In this document: in pieces, positions 7,701 to 16,627 of the stretch | How the letters are laid out: each line of letters opens with the position of its first letter | How positions within the stretch are numbered: the first letter of the stretch is position 1 | Source: an uncultured Legionella sp. | GTDB lineage: Bacteria; Pseudomonadota; Gammaproteobacteria; Legionellales; Legionellaceae | Length of the DNA stretch: 64,000 nucleotides | Direction: 5' to 3' | Assembly: GCA_902168255.1 (NCBI GenBank) | Contig: CABHON010000022.1 | Span: 124,001 to 188,000, forward strand | Notes under the pieces: generated by a model | Database searches by the model: none | What the model was told of the DNA's origin: nothing | What the model saw: only the letters and a program-made list of their open reading frames with translations | Position numbers and translations under genes: made by a program

Positions 7701-10656
7701 TTTCGAAGACCAGGCATTACCTGAATGGATAATTACGTTTCCTGCCCACCTGTCAGCAGAGGAGACTTGTGAGGCTACCTGGTCACCCGTACTGCAACAG
7801 CTTTATCAACGGCGTTATCCAGAAACTGTCTTAACACTTCTAGATTTAGTGCCAACCGGTAACCTCACATTGACGCATATAGAGCATTTAGCCAAAGCCA
7901 TTCCTGAGGGAGGTAAAATCCGGAAACTTGATGCCAATGGCATGCAGTTTACGCCGGAAACCTGGCAAGCCTTTTGTGGGCTTATCAGCCATTGGAACCA
8001 GTTAAAAGAACTGCATTTGGAAAAGGCGCTTAATGAAGGGGCATTGCAGGTATTAGCACCACATTTAGAAAATTTACAGGAATTAACCACGTTAAACATA
8101 TCCGATAATGCTGGTCACATCACGCCAGCAGACATGGTTGTTTTCCTACCAAAACTTCCACGCTGTAAACAACTCCAATCCCTTCACATGAGCTACAATG
8201 CTTTAACCGACGAGATGCTCGATTTACTCTGGAGGAACTTACCATGTCTTAAGAGATTAGCTGAGATAAATTTATCGGCGAATCACTTAACCCTTCAGAC
8301 CATTAAGCAATTTGAGCAGCAAAAAAGTGAGGTGATTTTTTTAACGCTCGAGAACAACAAAATTGAACTAACAGAAATAAATTTATTATCAGCAGAACTC
8401 GATAAAAGAAAGCTAGAGCAATGGGATAGTCGTTTGCGTGAAATGGTCAGCAAAGATGCAAAAAATTATAAATCCAGAAACAGTAAGACACCTTTTTTTA
8501 TGCGGCAGTTTCATGGTGGAGTCCAATCCTTGACGCATGCGCAAGATTTAGTTGAATATGATACAAAGAAGTCTGAAAGTGATAAAAAGACATTTTATTT
8601 TTTAGAAAAATTGAGAGATTATTTTCTCGATGAGAGCATTTCCAGCATGTCAGTCCTCTCTTTAGATACGCCATTGGCATCCGATATCACATCGCTTTTT
8701 GGGCAAGCAGAATCTCCTTTATTAGAAGGATTCTATGAACAGTTACAAGCGCTTTCAACAACAGATCCGATAGTAAGAGAACGTGCCCGAAAAAACACAC
8801 CTTTTTATGTTAATGCTTTGCCTAACTTGTTTGCGGAGCAATATCAACGATGTTTGGAGAGAGCCCGTTTAGGGGTAAGTATTGATAATAGATTAAAGGG
8901 AATGGATAAAGAGGCCAAAAAAACTCTCCAATCATTGCCTCGAAATAAAGAACAATGCCAAATAGGGCTAGATATCTCAACGCTTCAGAAAGCCCAGCAA
9001 GATACATATGCAACGGTAGCAGCGCAGGGCAAAAGAATTGTCACCCTAACAGAAGAGGTGACGGTCATCCAAACTGACATCCTTGCTCTCAAGCAAGCGA
9101 TGAAAGAGGTGAAAGCGCAATTGGCTGCTTTAGAAAAAAAATATGAATTGTTAGATTCAGCCGTACAGATTATTCAATTGATAAAACAAGAAGCATCCAA
9201 CCAAGAATCTATTTCGGATACAACCCATGAACTTATCACCCATCTTCAAGCCGAACAGGAGAGAATGCTTGAACCAGAGAAAACACTCGTGAATCATGAG
9301 AAAATTTTTCTAGTAGAAAAATTGAATATGCTTCAAGAGCAAGTTAACCGCCATGGTAGTATTCTGGAAAATTTACGGCCCTCCAGTATAGAAGCACTGT
9401 CATCTGAGAAAGCCGCTTATGTGACCCATTTTCAACAGACGGTGTTTCAGCTGTATCTTGCAGCCCTGATGGTATCGACGGGACTTTTTTCTTACCATAG
9501 CGATGGCACACTGGGCAAAGCCAGTAAAATGTTCAAATCGTTAGGCAATATTATTCCTTTTGTAGGCAGTGGCATGAAACTCTTAAGTTCTCTTTTAAAA
9601 ACAACCGATAAAAAGTTACTTCAGCGCCGTATGAACCGTCTTATTGCCATGGGAGGATTTTTTGAGGTGATGGCTTTATCAGAAAGATTAGCGATGCGGC
9701 TTTTTGATATCGATTTACCGAATCCCTTAGATGAAGACGTGTTAGATAACATGCTGAGTGCAGCAGGGAGTGCCACAACAGCAGCAGAGGAAGCTACAAG
9801 CTTTATTCAAGGCATATGGCAAGTGGTAGAAACGACGGCCGGTGATTTTATCAGCAATCTTCTAGCCAAACCTAAACTGACTAAAATAGAAAAACGTGCT
9901 GAACAAGATGCGAATCTTTTTTTAGCCCGGCTTTGTAAAGAAGGGATGCCACATTGTCATGCCCTCTATTTAAGTGCTACTGCTGAAGCTTTACCTCGCC
10001 CTGAAACACTGGTCATCTACTGGATAGAGGCGAACATGTTAGGGTGTTACTTACCCGATGGACAAAATATATCCACACTGAACGAAGCCGGGTTAGGACG
10101 GTACTATGCCTCCCTCAGCTATAAAGCCCAACGGGAAAGCCAGTTAATCACGTTAGCTGAAGAGCAAGTGGTGAATGAATGCGTAGCTCAAACACAGTCG
10201 CTTCCCAAAGCATCGCGTTTTACCACCTTACTTTTTTATGCTATTCCTTTGTTTGTGGTGGCAGATGAAATCTTTAGGAAAACGTTGATGCGCTTTTGCG
10301 CACTGGATAATTTGAGCATTGATTGGGTGAAGAATAGGGATAATCCTAAACGACGAAAAGAATGGTGCGAAAATTTAACGTATACCATGAACTGTTATAC
10401 GAGTCAGATACAAGAACCCTTAAGTGAACCTAAAAAGCGAGAAATCTTTGTCGAAGCAATAGCCAAGGAGTATGAGGCGGTTGAATCTTCAATACCTTCC
10501 GCCAGTGCTTTAGCTCGAAGAGGATTGTTTCACTTGAAACCGAAACATAACAAACCCGAAGACCACCCTAACCAATATGTTTCTATGCATCCTAATAGGT
10601 GCACACCAGAAGCCGCCGAAGCGGTGTTGAAAAGGGTGACGTTGAATAGACGATAA
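4726..10656 (+). CDS. Giant LRR/coiled-coil protein, putative effector
   Basis: A 1976-residue protein of unknown function. The ATG at 4726 has AAGGG 9 bases upstream; ATG 4744 is an alternative. The N-terminus (about 15-45) is highly charged and Arg/Glu-rich. Two blocks of ribonuclease-inhibitor-style leucine-rich repeats occur near residues 529-620 (ETLDLSHNLLTDDGLKKI) and 1064-1195 (TTLNISDNAGHITPADM). A coiled coil follows near 1418-1540, then hydrophobic helices near 1568, 1605 (IIPFVGSGMKLLSSLL) and 1831 (LLFYAIPLFVVADEIF) that may insert in membranes. I see no signal peptide. Size, LRRs and neighbours suggest a secreted effector; that is inference. Part of its 3' region recurs as a remnant at 16396-16565. 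Confidence 0.75.
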   Translation: MGHDGPMFSSFRDTFERDTRKAEEYNRQQQRAREEAERERRRRADRNRMAYDALPSLLQRYDSYLHTRLSPTLNSALFQWLEETPENYSQHFISWSQENDTAHHSRSVAIEKALILFQHANEASKPRWFLLIDLLLGPRLQEAKAKAHQAFFNPQQHFYHTVLAMVVKLIQDKLAQNKQKNAPVYEGLTTCFQSYPLLEKALSELVHTYQHAFPFMAQQFETAMTPWFSWGKWQCSLMELVDNLRKTLSFGDITLETYTLELFQNQAFFAERKRYEKVLAHYLQQHPDDIAFFLEAAHLSQDASIGSTDEERHAELIQYFSFLPAQMPWAFSDHYMNQGHAPAALYDMFLAHGADISHLKPGDAGMPQAWSTLKGALRYACSQSPLDVFVLEKLQTYCQQPHETARWFSIVEALSDTNTHTPLAKRLLDTCKKHEKYHRRSSRLLSAAKEAQNYLHKPLLKPVLLSFYACFEENEPAIDVTSIHASMLAENPLPPEITTLVVEAYWFKRDTPSIAIQRLAASFPRFQHLSFSNIGLTDEALHALMHVWGYIENPRKTIETLDLSHNLLTDDGLKKIAPRLSWWPALHTLNLSGNLITSEGVEALLSILPQTALTTISLGQTTAIEESLQTKLAAQLALNAKQSPKLDLTPETSDKISLLASTLSGSTLSEADITTEQVNDTFTYMTSLPGFSPNNPDVNLGLNVDTPFPVSPAIRALQTQLQKNQQQHEDLAAVTHPLDTPKDTLIPLSLTPPPLRTLKHTVIASSHTKNWYHLLPVKGNTVIFDFSREAFLRAESLRHYFFNTDTNLVGPLVSKPEKRYHDHFCGMLYFLFTLAKDAKENWSLNGIWAFPFQKIAAILSRLTSHTNEVGFILYVADFLHQHYVHTGKAQQLTENKALIDVLSVLQWMHDNDTPEAPLVQLLIHQKLQVQHLSLLLKSCMGETSFVMAVPTHQLASYQAMITDALAPEVVFQNSPLPLLTIATPKPLTDAVAFEDQALPEWIITFPAHLSAEETCEATWSPVLQQLYQRRYPETVLTLLDLVPTGNLTLTHIEHLAKAIPEGGKIRKLDANGMQFTPETWQAFCGLISHWNQLKELHLEKALNEGALQVLAPHLENLQELTTLNISDNAGHITPADMVVFLPKLPRCKQLQSLHMSYNALTDEMLDLLWRNLPCLKRLAEINLSANHLTLQTIKQFEQQKSEVIFLTLENNKIELTEINLLSAELDKRKLEQWDSRLREMVSKDAKNYKSRNSKTPFFMRQFHGGVQSLTHAQDLVEYDTKKSESDKKTFYFLEKLRDYFLDESISSMSVLSLDTPLASDITSLFGQAESPLLEGFYEQLQALSTTDPIVRERARKNTPFYVNALPNLFAEQYQRCLERARLGVSIDNRLKGMDKEAKKTLQSLPRNKEQCQIGLDISTLQKAQQDTYATVAAQGKRIVTLTEEVTVIQTDILALKQAMKEVKAQLAALEKKYELLDSAVQIIQLIKQEASNQESISDTTHELITHLQAEQERMLEPEKTLVNHEKIFLVEKLNMLQEQVNRHGSILENLRPSSIEALSSEKAAYVTHFQQTVFQLYLAALMVSTGLFSYHSDGTLGKASKMFKSLGNIIPFVGSGMKLLSSLLKTTDKKLLQRRMNRLIAMGGFFEVMALSERLAMRLFDIDLPNPLDEDVLDNMLSAAGSATTAAEEATSFIQGIWQVVETTAGDFISNLLAKPKLTKIEKRAEQDANLFLARLCKEGMPHCHALYLSATAEALPRPETLVIYWIEANMLGCYLPDGQNISTLNEAGLGRYYASLSYKAQRESQLITLAEEQVVNECVAQTQSLPKASRFTTLLFYAIPLFVVADEIFRKTLMRFCALDNLSIDWVKNRDNPKRRKEWCENLTYTMNCYTSQIQEPLSEPKKREIFVEAIAKEYEAVESSIPSASALARRGLFHLKPKHNKPEDHPNQYVSMHPNRCTPEAAEAVLKRVTLNRR

Positions 10657-10799
10657 GATAATTTTTTGAAAATGATGATATAATTAGCCTATTAACGAAT
10701 ACGTGAGATAGGTTATCAATAAAAGCTTTTGAGCCGTCATCCCTATTGAAGATGATGGCAAGAAAAGCTTTTTTAGATAATAAAAGAGGTAAAAATAGT

Positions 10800-12917
10800 A
10801 TGCCAGGTAGTACCGAATTAAAACAAACAGAAAAAAATCCATGTATTGAACACTGTAAGCTCTTTGGCAAAGATAAAAAACAGCGCTGGGCAAAAGAAGC
10901 TTCTCCTGAAGTTTTATCTCACTTATACGAGGCCTTAGGTGAACGCTTGAAACTGTATACTGAGCATTATCGCATGCCGGCACTCATTTCGTTTTACCAG
11001 GATTTAATGATTAAAGAAAAGAAAAAAAATCTCGAAAATCCTCACGTGGTTAAGGCGGTTATTGATGAAATTCGACGACTGGATAATCCAGAGAATGATG
11101 TTAAAAGAGCAGAGAAAATTATCGACGCTTTTAAGCAAGAAAGTGAGGATCAATGGAAACTCTTGGAAGACAAATTAAATGCTCGGCTAAGGGAAAACAA
11201 CCAAGTTTTCAATATGTATGGATATATGGTTGATTCTGAAACTTACCAGGAATTGCAAGAAAAGCTTCTGCAGATTATCCGAGAAAAAGCTCGATTATTA
11301 GAAAAAAAGGAAACAGGTTTAGGTTTGCTCCGTCAAGAGGAATTGGCTCGTATACGAGAGCAACAGATTGCTTTGTCTATCAGCGAGGTAGAGTGTCAAT
11401 TTAATAGGAGAGAAGAGATAGTAAGAGCGAAACAGCCCTTATCTTCTTCATTATCTAATAAACAAGAAGACGAAAAAATCCGAAAAGAGGTGGATAGCTG
11501 TAAATCTTATGATAAATATACCGCGATGGAAAGAATCCGTGATTTCTGCAGCACAGAAAATCTTTTTCAGGCGAATGATTTGATGCGAGAATTGGAGAAG
11601 TATTCGACTATTGAAGAAATAGCCGCCAGCGATTTATATGAATTGGAAAAAGAAATTAAAGATAAGCATTATGACCGTTCTACGGATTATGAGTTTTGTC
11701 TATTACCAGAAAAAGAAACCATGCCTTGTTCATTACAAGAAGCGCTCAAAGATCTATTATCAAAATTAAATGATTTACTAGATGTAGATGAACGAATGCA
11801 TAATAAAGCAAAGTATGAATTATGGTTTTCTACACTTAAAGCTAATAAAATTTATATTCAAATCCATACTCAATCCAACGAACGTCAATCAGAACCCGTG
11901 ATTAACTATTTCGTAAAGTCACGCGCTGGGGGGATTTTAGAAGGAACATTAACACATGAAGATGTGAATAGAATATTAGGAACCCATCCCGATGCTTCTA
12001 CTTTAGTTCAATGTATGGAACAAGGTACGGAAGAAGATTTAGTCTCTGTAAACAATATTTTACAGACTCACATCACTGCATTTAAAAAAGCCATTTACGA
12101 ACAACTTGAGAAACAAGCGAGAGAGCTTAGCAAGAAAAAAAATGGTACGTATGAAGAAATAAGAGAATATGAAGAATACGAAAGCTATGGAAAGCACGTG
12201 GGCATCTATAAACAAAGTGCTAAAGACCGCAATGAAATGATTCGAAAAGGATTTGAATATGTCTTTGAGCATGTGATGAGACCAATTGCTGAAGAGCGTA
12301 CCCGATTATTTATAGAATGGCGCAAACTTTCCGAGGCACTTGAAAAGGATAAGGCAAGACTTGATGAGATTAGAGATAATCCTTCACTGTCTCGGCAATC
12401 ATGCTTGAGTTGGTCAACCGAAAAAGACAAGTTAACGAGAAAAATTCAGAAATTAGAAAGCTCCGTTGAACTTCTCAAGCAAAAGGTGGATTACCTGTCG
12501 GGTGTATTAGAAAGGAGCACTAAAAGTATTAAAGAAGGAAAAGATATTTATAATACCCCTTTTTCTAGTATCACAAGCCTTACTAATGAATGTTCAAGTT
12601 ATGCTTATCCTGATTCAAGTTATCGACAAAACAGAACAGGAATATTTGAGGAAAATCGTAGATATAGAAGTGTCCGCATTGACATACTTAACCAGGCGCG
12701 AGATTACGTCAGCAATTTTGTAAGAAAATTAGTGGGTGTGATATTAATTCCCTTAAGAGCTATTTTGGGTTCTTGTGCACCGGAGAGTTTACAAAAACAA
12801 GCTTTTTACAATACCCAAAGTGCTCATCGCTTGTTTAAAGCCAAAAGCGATTGGGCAAAATACAACGCAAAAACCGAAAAAGAGTTTGGTTTGCCGTTAA
12901 GAAATTTAGCGTTATAG
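10800..12917 (+). CDS. Coiled-coil protein, paralogue of 12952-16347
   Basis: A protein of about 705 residues with no recognised domain. I chose ATG 10800 because AGAGG lies 10 bases upstream. In-frame TTG 10746 and ATG 10752 would add up to 18 residues. It is highly charged, with predicted coiled coils near residues 145-210 and 475-580, and a hydrophobic segment near the C-terminus (LVGVILIPLRAILGSCAPESLQ). Almost its whole length is paralogous to the C-terminal two thirds of the next gene, including near-identical DNA such as the stretch encoding LYEALGERLKLYTEHYRMPA. It lies 90 bases after the LRR gene in the same direction. A candidate secreted protein by context only. Confidence 0.7.
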   Translation: MPGSTELKQTEKNPCIEHCKLFGKDKKQRWAKEASPEVLSHLYEALGERLKLYTEHYRMPALISFYQDLMIKEKKKNLENPHVVKAVIDEIRRLDNPENDVKRAEKIIDAFKQESEDQWKLLEDKLNARLRENNQVFNMYGYMVDSETYQELQEKLLQIIREKARLLEKKETGLGLLRQEELARIREQQIALSISEVECQFNRREEIVRAKQPLSSSLSNKQEDEKIRKEVDSCKSYDKYTAMERIRDFCSTENLFQANDLMRELEKYSTIEEIAASDLYELEKEIKDKHYDRSTDYEFCLLPEKETMPCSLQEALKDLLSKLNDLLDVDERMHNKAKYELWFSTLKANKIYIQIHTQSNERQSEPVINYFVKSRAGGILEGTLTHEDVNRILGTHPDASTLVQCMEQGTEEDLVSVNNILQTHITAFKKAIYEQLEKQARELSKKKNGTYEEIREYEEYESYGKHVGIYKQSAKDRNEMIRKGFEYVFEHVMRPIAEERTRLFIEWRKLSEALEKDKARLDEIRDNPSLSRQSCLSWSTEKDKLTRKIQKLESSVELLKQKVDYLSGVLERSTKSIKEGKDIYNTPFSSITSLTNECSSYAYPDSSYRQNRTGIFEENRRYRSVRIDILNQARDYVSNFVRKLVGVILIPLRAILGSCAPESLQKQAFYNTQSAHRLFKAKSDWAKYNAKTEKEFGLPLRNLAL

Positions 12918-12951
12918 TCTCAGTCAATGTAATTAATGAAACAAAAAAACT

Positions 12952-15900
12952 ATGCTATTATTTGATGAAATCTGCCATTTAGCCAAAACAAAAGATACCG
13001 AAGCGTTAACCAGGAAGATTAACGAAGAAAAAATCTGTATTGATGTTCGAAAAGGAATTTATACGCCGGTTGCCTTACTTGCTCAACAAGGAGAAGAGGA
13101 GGCTGTAACGCTTTTGATAAGGGAATTCAATGCAAATCCAAATTGGGCAGTTTTTGGTTATGCAGCGGGCGGCCACACAGCACAGGTAGAGGCAGCTTTT
13201 GGCTATGCAGCTGGCGATTACGCAGCACAGGTGGAGACGCTGTGTGTAGAGAAACTATTAGCTCGTTATGCCAGCCAATGTTTATATTGGGCCGTCAAAG
13301 GTTATGCAGCTGGTGGCCACACAGCACAGGTGGAGGCATTGGTGGCTCATGATGCCAGCCGATGTTTATATTGGGCTGTCAAGGGTTATGCAGCTGGCAG
13401 TCATACAGCACAGGTGGATGAGTTATTAGCTCGGGGTACCCGACCACATTGGACTGTTGAGGATTATGCGGCTGGCGGCTATACAACGCAGGTGGACGCC
13501 CTGATCCATCAGGGTGCCAATGATCCCTATTGGGTCGAGGATTATGCAGCGGACAACTACATAGCACAGTACAGAGCACAGGTGTTGGAGCCATTAGGCC
13601 TGGGTGCTTATCGTGACTACGCTGTTTTGGGTTATGCCACTGGCGGCCACATAGCACAGGTGGAAGCGCTGTTGGCTCGGGGTGCCGATCAAGATATGGC
13701 CGTTAAGGGATATGCGAAAGGTGGCCATATAGCACAGGTGGAGGAGCTATTGGCTCGTAGTGCCGATCTAGACTACGCTGTCTTTGGTTATGCGGAAGGC
13801 GGCCACATAGCACAGGTGGAAGCGTTGTTAGCTCGGGGTGCTGATCGAGATATGGCCGTTAAGGGATATTGGGAAGGAGGCCATACAGAAAATTCTGAAA
13901 AATTATTACGTCTGATGACCTTAACAGATCACCAATCACTACGAAATGTTTTATATAAAAAAACATTCTATTATAATTCCACAGACTTATTGAAAAAGTC
14001 CGATGGTTTAAGGCGGTTAATGAAAAAAAATCACCTGAGTTATTCTTGGTCCCGCGTTTTTACACCAGCGTTAAATTTTTTATTTTTGCAAGGCCACTTG
14101 CTTATGCAAAAAGGTAAAATTACTTTAGGCCTGTTATTAAAGATTTCTTCTTTTATTAGCGGATTCTCCGAGGCAGAATCGTATACTTTTTTAAGCAGAC
14201 ATTATAAGTCAAAGAGTAACAAACTAAAAGAGGGAAGAGATACTTATCTTTTTAGACGCCAGGCGTCATTAGTTAATACAATAGCAGCCTCTGACACTTT
14301 ATCTTCCTTAACAGAAAATGAGTGCATTGAACGCTGTAAACGCTTTGGCGAAAAGCATAAACAGCGCTGGGCAAAAGAACCCTCTTCTGACCTGTTGTTA
14401 TCTCACTTATACGAGGCCTTAGGTGAACGCTTGAAACTGTATACTGAGCATTATCGCATGCCGGCGTTAATAGCCTTTTACCATGATTTAGCCAAAAAAC
14501 ATCCTGGCAATTCTCAAGCAGTTATTGATGAAATTCGACGACTGGATAATCCAGAGAATGATGTGGCAAGAGCGGAGCGATATATCGCTATTTTTCGGCA
14601 AAAAGCTGAGCATCGATGGGAAGCATTAAAACAAAATCATGGTTATTATCGAAGACATTCACAGGTAACTGGAGAACCTTCGCAGCATCAATCTTCTTCA
14701 GGTTACAAAAAACTGCAAAACAGGCTGAAAAAAATTAAAGAAAAAAAGAAAGTTTTGCTGGAAGAAAAGGAAGCGGGAAACCTAACTCCAGAAAAATTGA
14801 GAGAAATTCGAGAAAAACAAGTTGCCTTATCTATTGGTGAATTAGAATATCAATGGAGTATAATGGCCGTAGATATTGGTGAAGATTTATCTTTGAGAGT
14901 TTCTCCGCAGTTATTGTCAAACAAAAAAAGAAATATTTTTTCCAGCGCCGAGAATCTTTATATGGATACCATGGAAAGCATACGGGATTTTTGCAAACCC
15001 GAAAATGTTTTTCAGGCGAACGATTTGATGCGAGAATTGGAGAGGTATTCCACCGTTGCAGAAATAGCCGCCAGCGATTTATATGAATTAGAAAAAGCCA
15101 TCAAAGATAAGTCTTATGACCATTCTACGGATTATGAGTTTTGTCTGTTACCAGAAGAAGAAAACATGCCTTGTTCATTACAAAGAGCGCTCAAGGGTAT
15201 TTTTTTAGAGTCATCTGATATAAATGAACAATATTCTAACGATAGAAACTATCAATTATGGTTTTCTACGCTAAAAGCTAATAAAATTTATATTCAAATT
15301 GATAATCAACCCAACGCACAAGACCAATCACAACGAGTGATTAACTATTTTGTAAAGTCACGCGCTGGTGGGATTTTAGAAGGAACATTGACTCGTGAGG
15401 ATGTTGATAGAATATTAAACACCCACTCTGATGCCGCTACTTTAGCTCAACATATGCATCAAGGTAGGGAAGAAGATTTAGTCAATATGTTACAGGCTCA
15501 TATCACTGCATTTAAAAACCACATTTACAAACAACTTGAAAAACAAGAGCAAGAGCTTGGCAAGAAAAAAAATGGCACTATGGAAGAGATGAAAGAATAT
15601 CATGCATATGAAAGATATCGAAAACACGTTGGCATCTATGAACAAAGTGCTGAAAAGCGCAATAAAATGATTCAAGCTGGATTTGAATATGTGTTTGACC
15701 ATGTCATGCGACCGATTGCTGAAGAACGTGCCAGGTTATTGATAGAATGCCGCAAACTTTCTGAGGCACTTGAAAAGCATAAGGCGAGACTTGATGAGAT
15801 TAGAGATAATCCTTCACTATCTCGTCAATCATGCTTGAGTTGGTCAACCGAAAAAGACGAACTCACAAGAAAAATTCAGAAATTAGAAAATTCAATTGAG

Positions 15901-16347
15901 CTTCTCAAGCAAAAGGTGGATTTGTTGTCAGGCGTATTAGAAAGCAACGCTAGTGGGATAAAGGAAGCAAAGAAAGGAAAGGGTTTTTATGGAACACCTT
16001 TTTCCAGTATAGCACTCCCTTCATATTATACCTATCTCGATTCAAGTTATCGACAAACAAGAACAGAAATATCAGAGGAAAATAATAATAGAAATAGAGA
16101 GGTCGATGTTAGTATTCTTAATCAAGCACGAGATTACGTCACCAATTTTGTAAGAAAATTAGTGGGTGTGGTATTAATCCCCTTAAGAGCTATTTTGGGT
16201 TCATGCGCTCCGGAGAGTCTACAAAAGCAAGCTTTTTACCATACTCAAAGTGCCCATCGCTTATTTAAAGCCAAAAGCGACTGGGAAAAATATAATGAGG
16301 AGCCTCAAAAAAAGTTTGGTCTTCCGTTAAGGGATTTAGCGTTATAG
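12952..16347 (+). CDS. Ankyrin-like 26-residue repeat protein
   Basis: A 1131-residue protein in two parts. Residues about 60-325 form roughly ten repeats with the consensus GYAxGGHxAQVExLLARGADxDxAV. The best units are 26 residues (78 bases), shorter than the 33 of canonical ankyrin but sharing the GGH...VE.LL..GAD core. A hydrophobic helical linker (about 370-430) leads to residues 455-1131, which are paralogous to the preceding protein with the same C-terminal LVGVVLIPLRAILGSCAPESLQ. The gene begins 34 bases after its neighbour, so the pair looks like a tandem duplication with a repeat domain gained or lost. No signal peptide is visible. Ankyrin proteins are common effectors in Legionella and Coxiella; this role is inferred. 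Confidence 0.75.
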   Translation: MLLFDEICHLAKTKDTEALTRKINEEKICIDVRKGIYTPVALLAQQGEEEAVTLLIREFNANPNWAVFGYAAGGHTAQVEAAFGYAAGDYAAQVETLCVEKLLARYASQCLYWAVKGYAAGGHTAQVEALVAHDASRCLYWAVKGYAAGSHTAQVDELLARGTRPHWTVEDYAAGGYTTQVDALIHQGANDPYWVEDYAADNYIAQYRAQVLEPLGLGAYRDYAVLGYATGGHIAQVEALLARGADQDMAVKGYAKGGHIAQVEELLARSADLDYAVFGYAEGGHIAQVEALLARGADRDMAVKGYWEGGHTENSEKLLRLMTLTDHQSLRNVLYKKTFYYNSTDLLKKSDGLRRLMKKNHLSYSWSRVFTPALNFLFLQGHLLMQKGKITLGLLLKISSFISGFSEAESYTFLSRHYKSKSNKLKEGRDTYLFRRQASLVNTIAASDTLSSLTENECIERCKRFGEKHKQRWAKEPSSDLLLSHLYEALGERLKLYTEHYRMPALIAFYHDLAKKHPGNSQAVIDEIRRLDNPENDVARAERYIAIFRQKAEHRWEALKQNHGYYRRHSQVTGEPSQHQSSSGYKKLQNRLKKIKEKKKVLLEEKEAGNLTPEKLREIREKQVALSIGELEYQWSIMAVDIGEDLSLRVSPQLLSNKKRNIFSSAENLYMDTMESIRDFCKPENVFQANDLMRELERYSTVAEIAASDLYELEKAIKDKSYDHSTDYEFCLLPEEENMPCSLQRALKGIFLESSDINEQYSNDRNYQLWFSTLKANKIYIQIDNQPNAQDQSQRVINYFVKSRAGGILEGTLTREDVDRILNTHSDAATLAQHMHQGREEDLVNMLQAHITAFKNHIYKQLEKQEQELGKKKNGTMEEMKEYHAYERYRKHVGIYEQSAEKRNKMIQAGFEYVFDHVMRPIAEERARLLIECRKLSEALEKHKARLDEIRDNPSLSRQSCLSWSTEKDELTRKIQKLENSIELLKQKVDLLSGVLESNASGIKEAKKGKGFYGTPFSSIALPSYYTYLDSSYRQTRTEISEENNNRNREVDVSILNQARDYVTNFVRKLVGVVLIPLRAILGSCAPESLQKQAFYHTQSAHRLFKAKSDWEKYNEEPQKKFGLPLRDLAL

Positions 16348-16395
16348 TTACGATAGTCGAAGGGGGTAATTGACTTTATAGATCATAAATCATCT

Positions 16396-16565
16396 TGAAT
16401 GATCGCTACTATGCATCCCTCAGCAATATAGCCCAACGGGAAAGTCAATTAGTCACGTTAGCCGAGGAGAAGGTGCTGAATGAACAGGTAGCAAAAATCG
16501 AATGGCTTCCGAAAGCATCCCGTTTTACTACCTTACTTTTTTATGCCATTCTGCCAACGACTTAA
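16396..16565 (+). pseudogene. Remnant of a second LRR-protein gene
   Basis: An open stretch ending at TAA 16563-16565 encodes residues closely matching the region of the 1976-residue protein coded around 10096-10250. Shared strings include RYYASLS, AQRESQL, TLAEE and PKASRFTTLLFYAI, and the DNA is also clearly similar. It has no start and both flanks are missing. It shows that a paralogue of the LRR gene once lay at the far end of the cluster. Confidence 0.8.
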
Positions 16566-16627
16566 ATCCTTACAAAAATATTACAAATAAAGTATGATGG
16601 ACTGATTTTTTTGGAAGGGGTAATAAG

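Noticed and set aside
13379-13657. Minus-strand ORF within the ankyrin-like array
   Set aside because: It is opposite a strongly repetitive coding region; its Pro/His-rich text is the mirror of the repeat and has no ribosome binding site.
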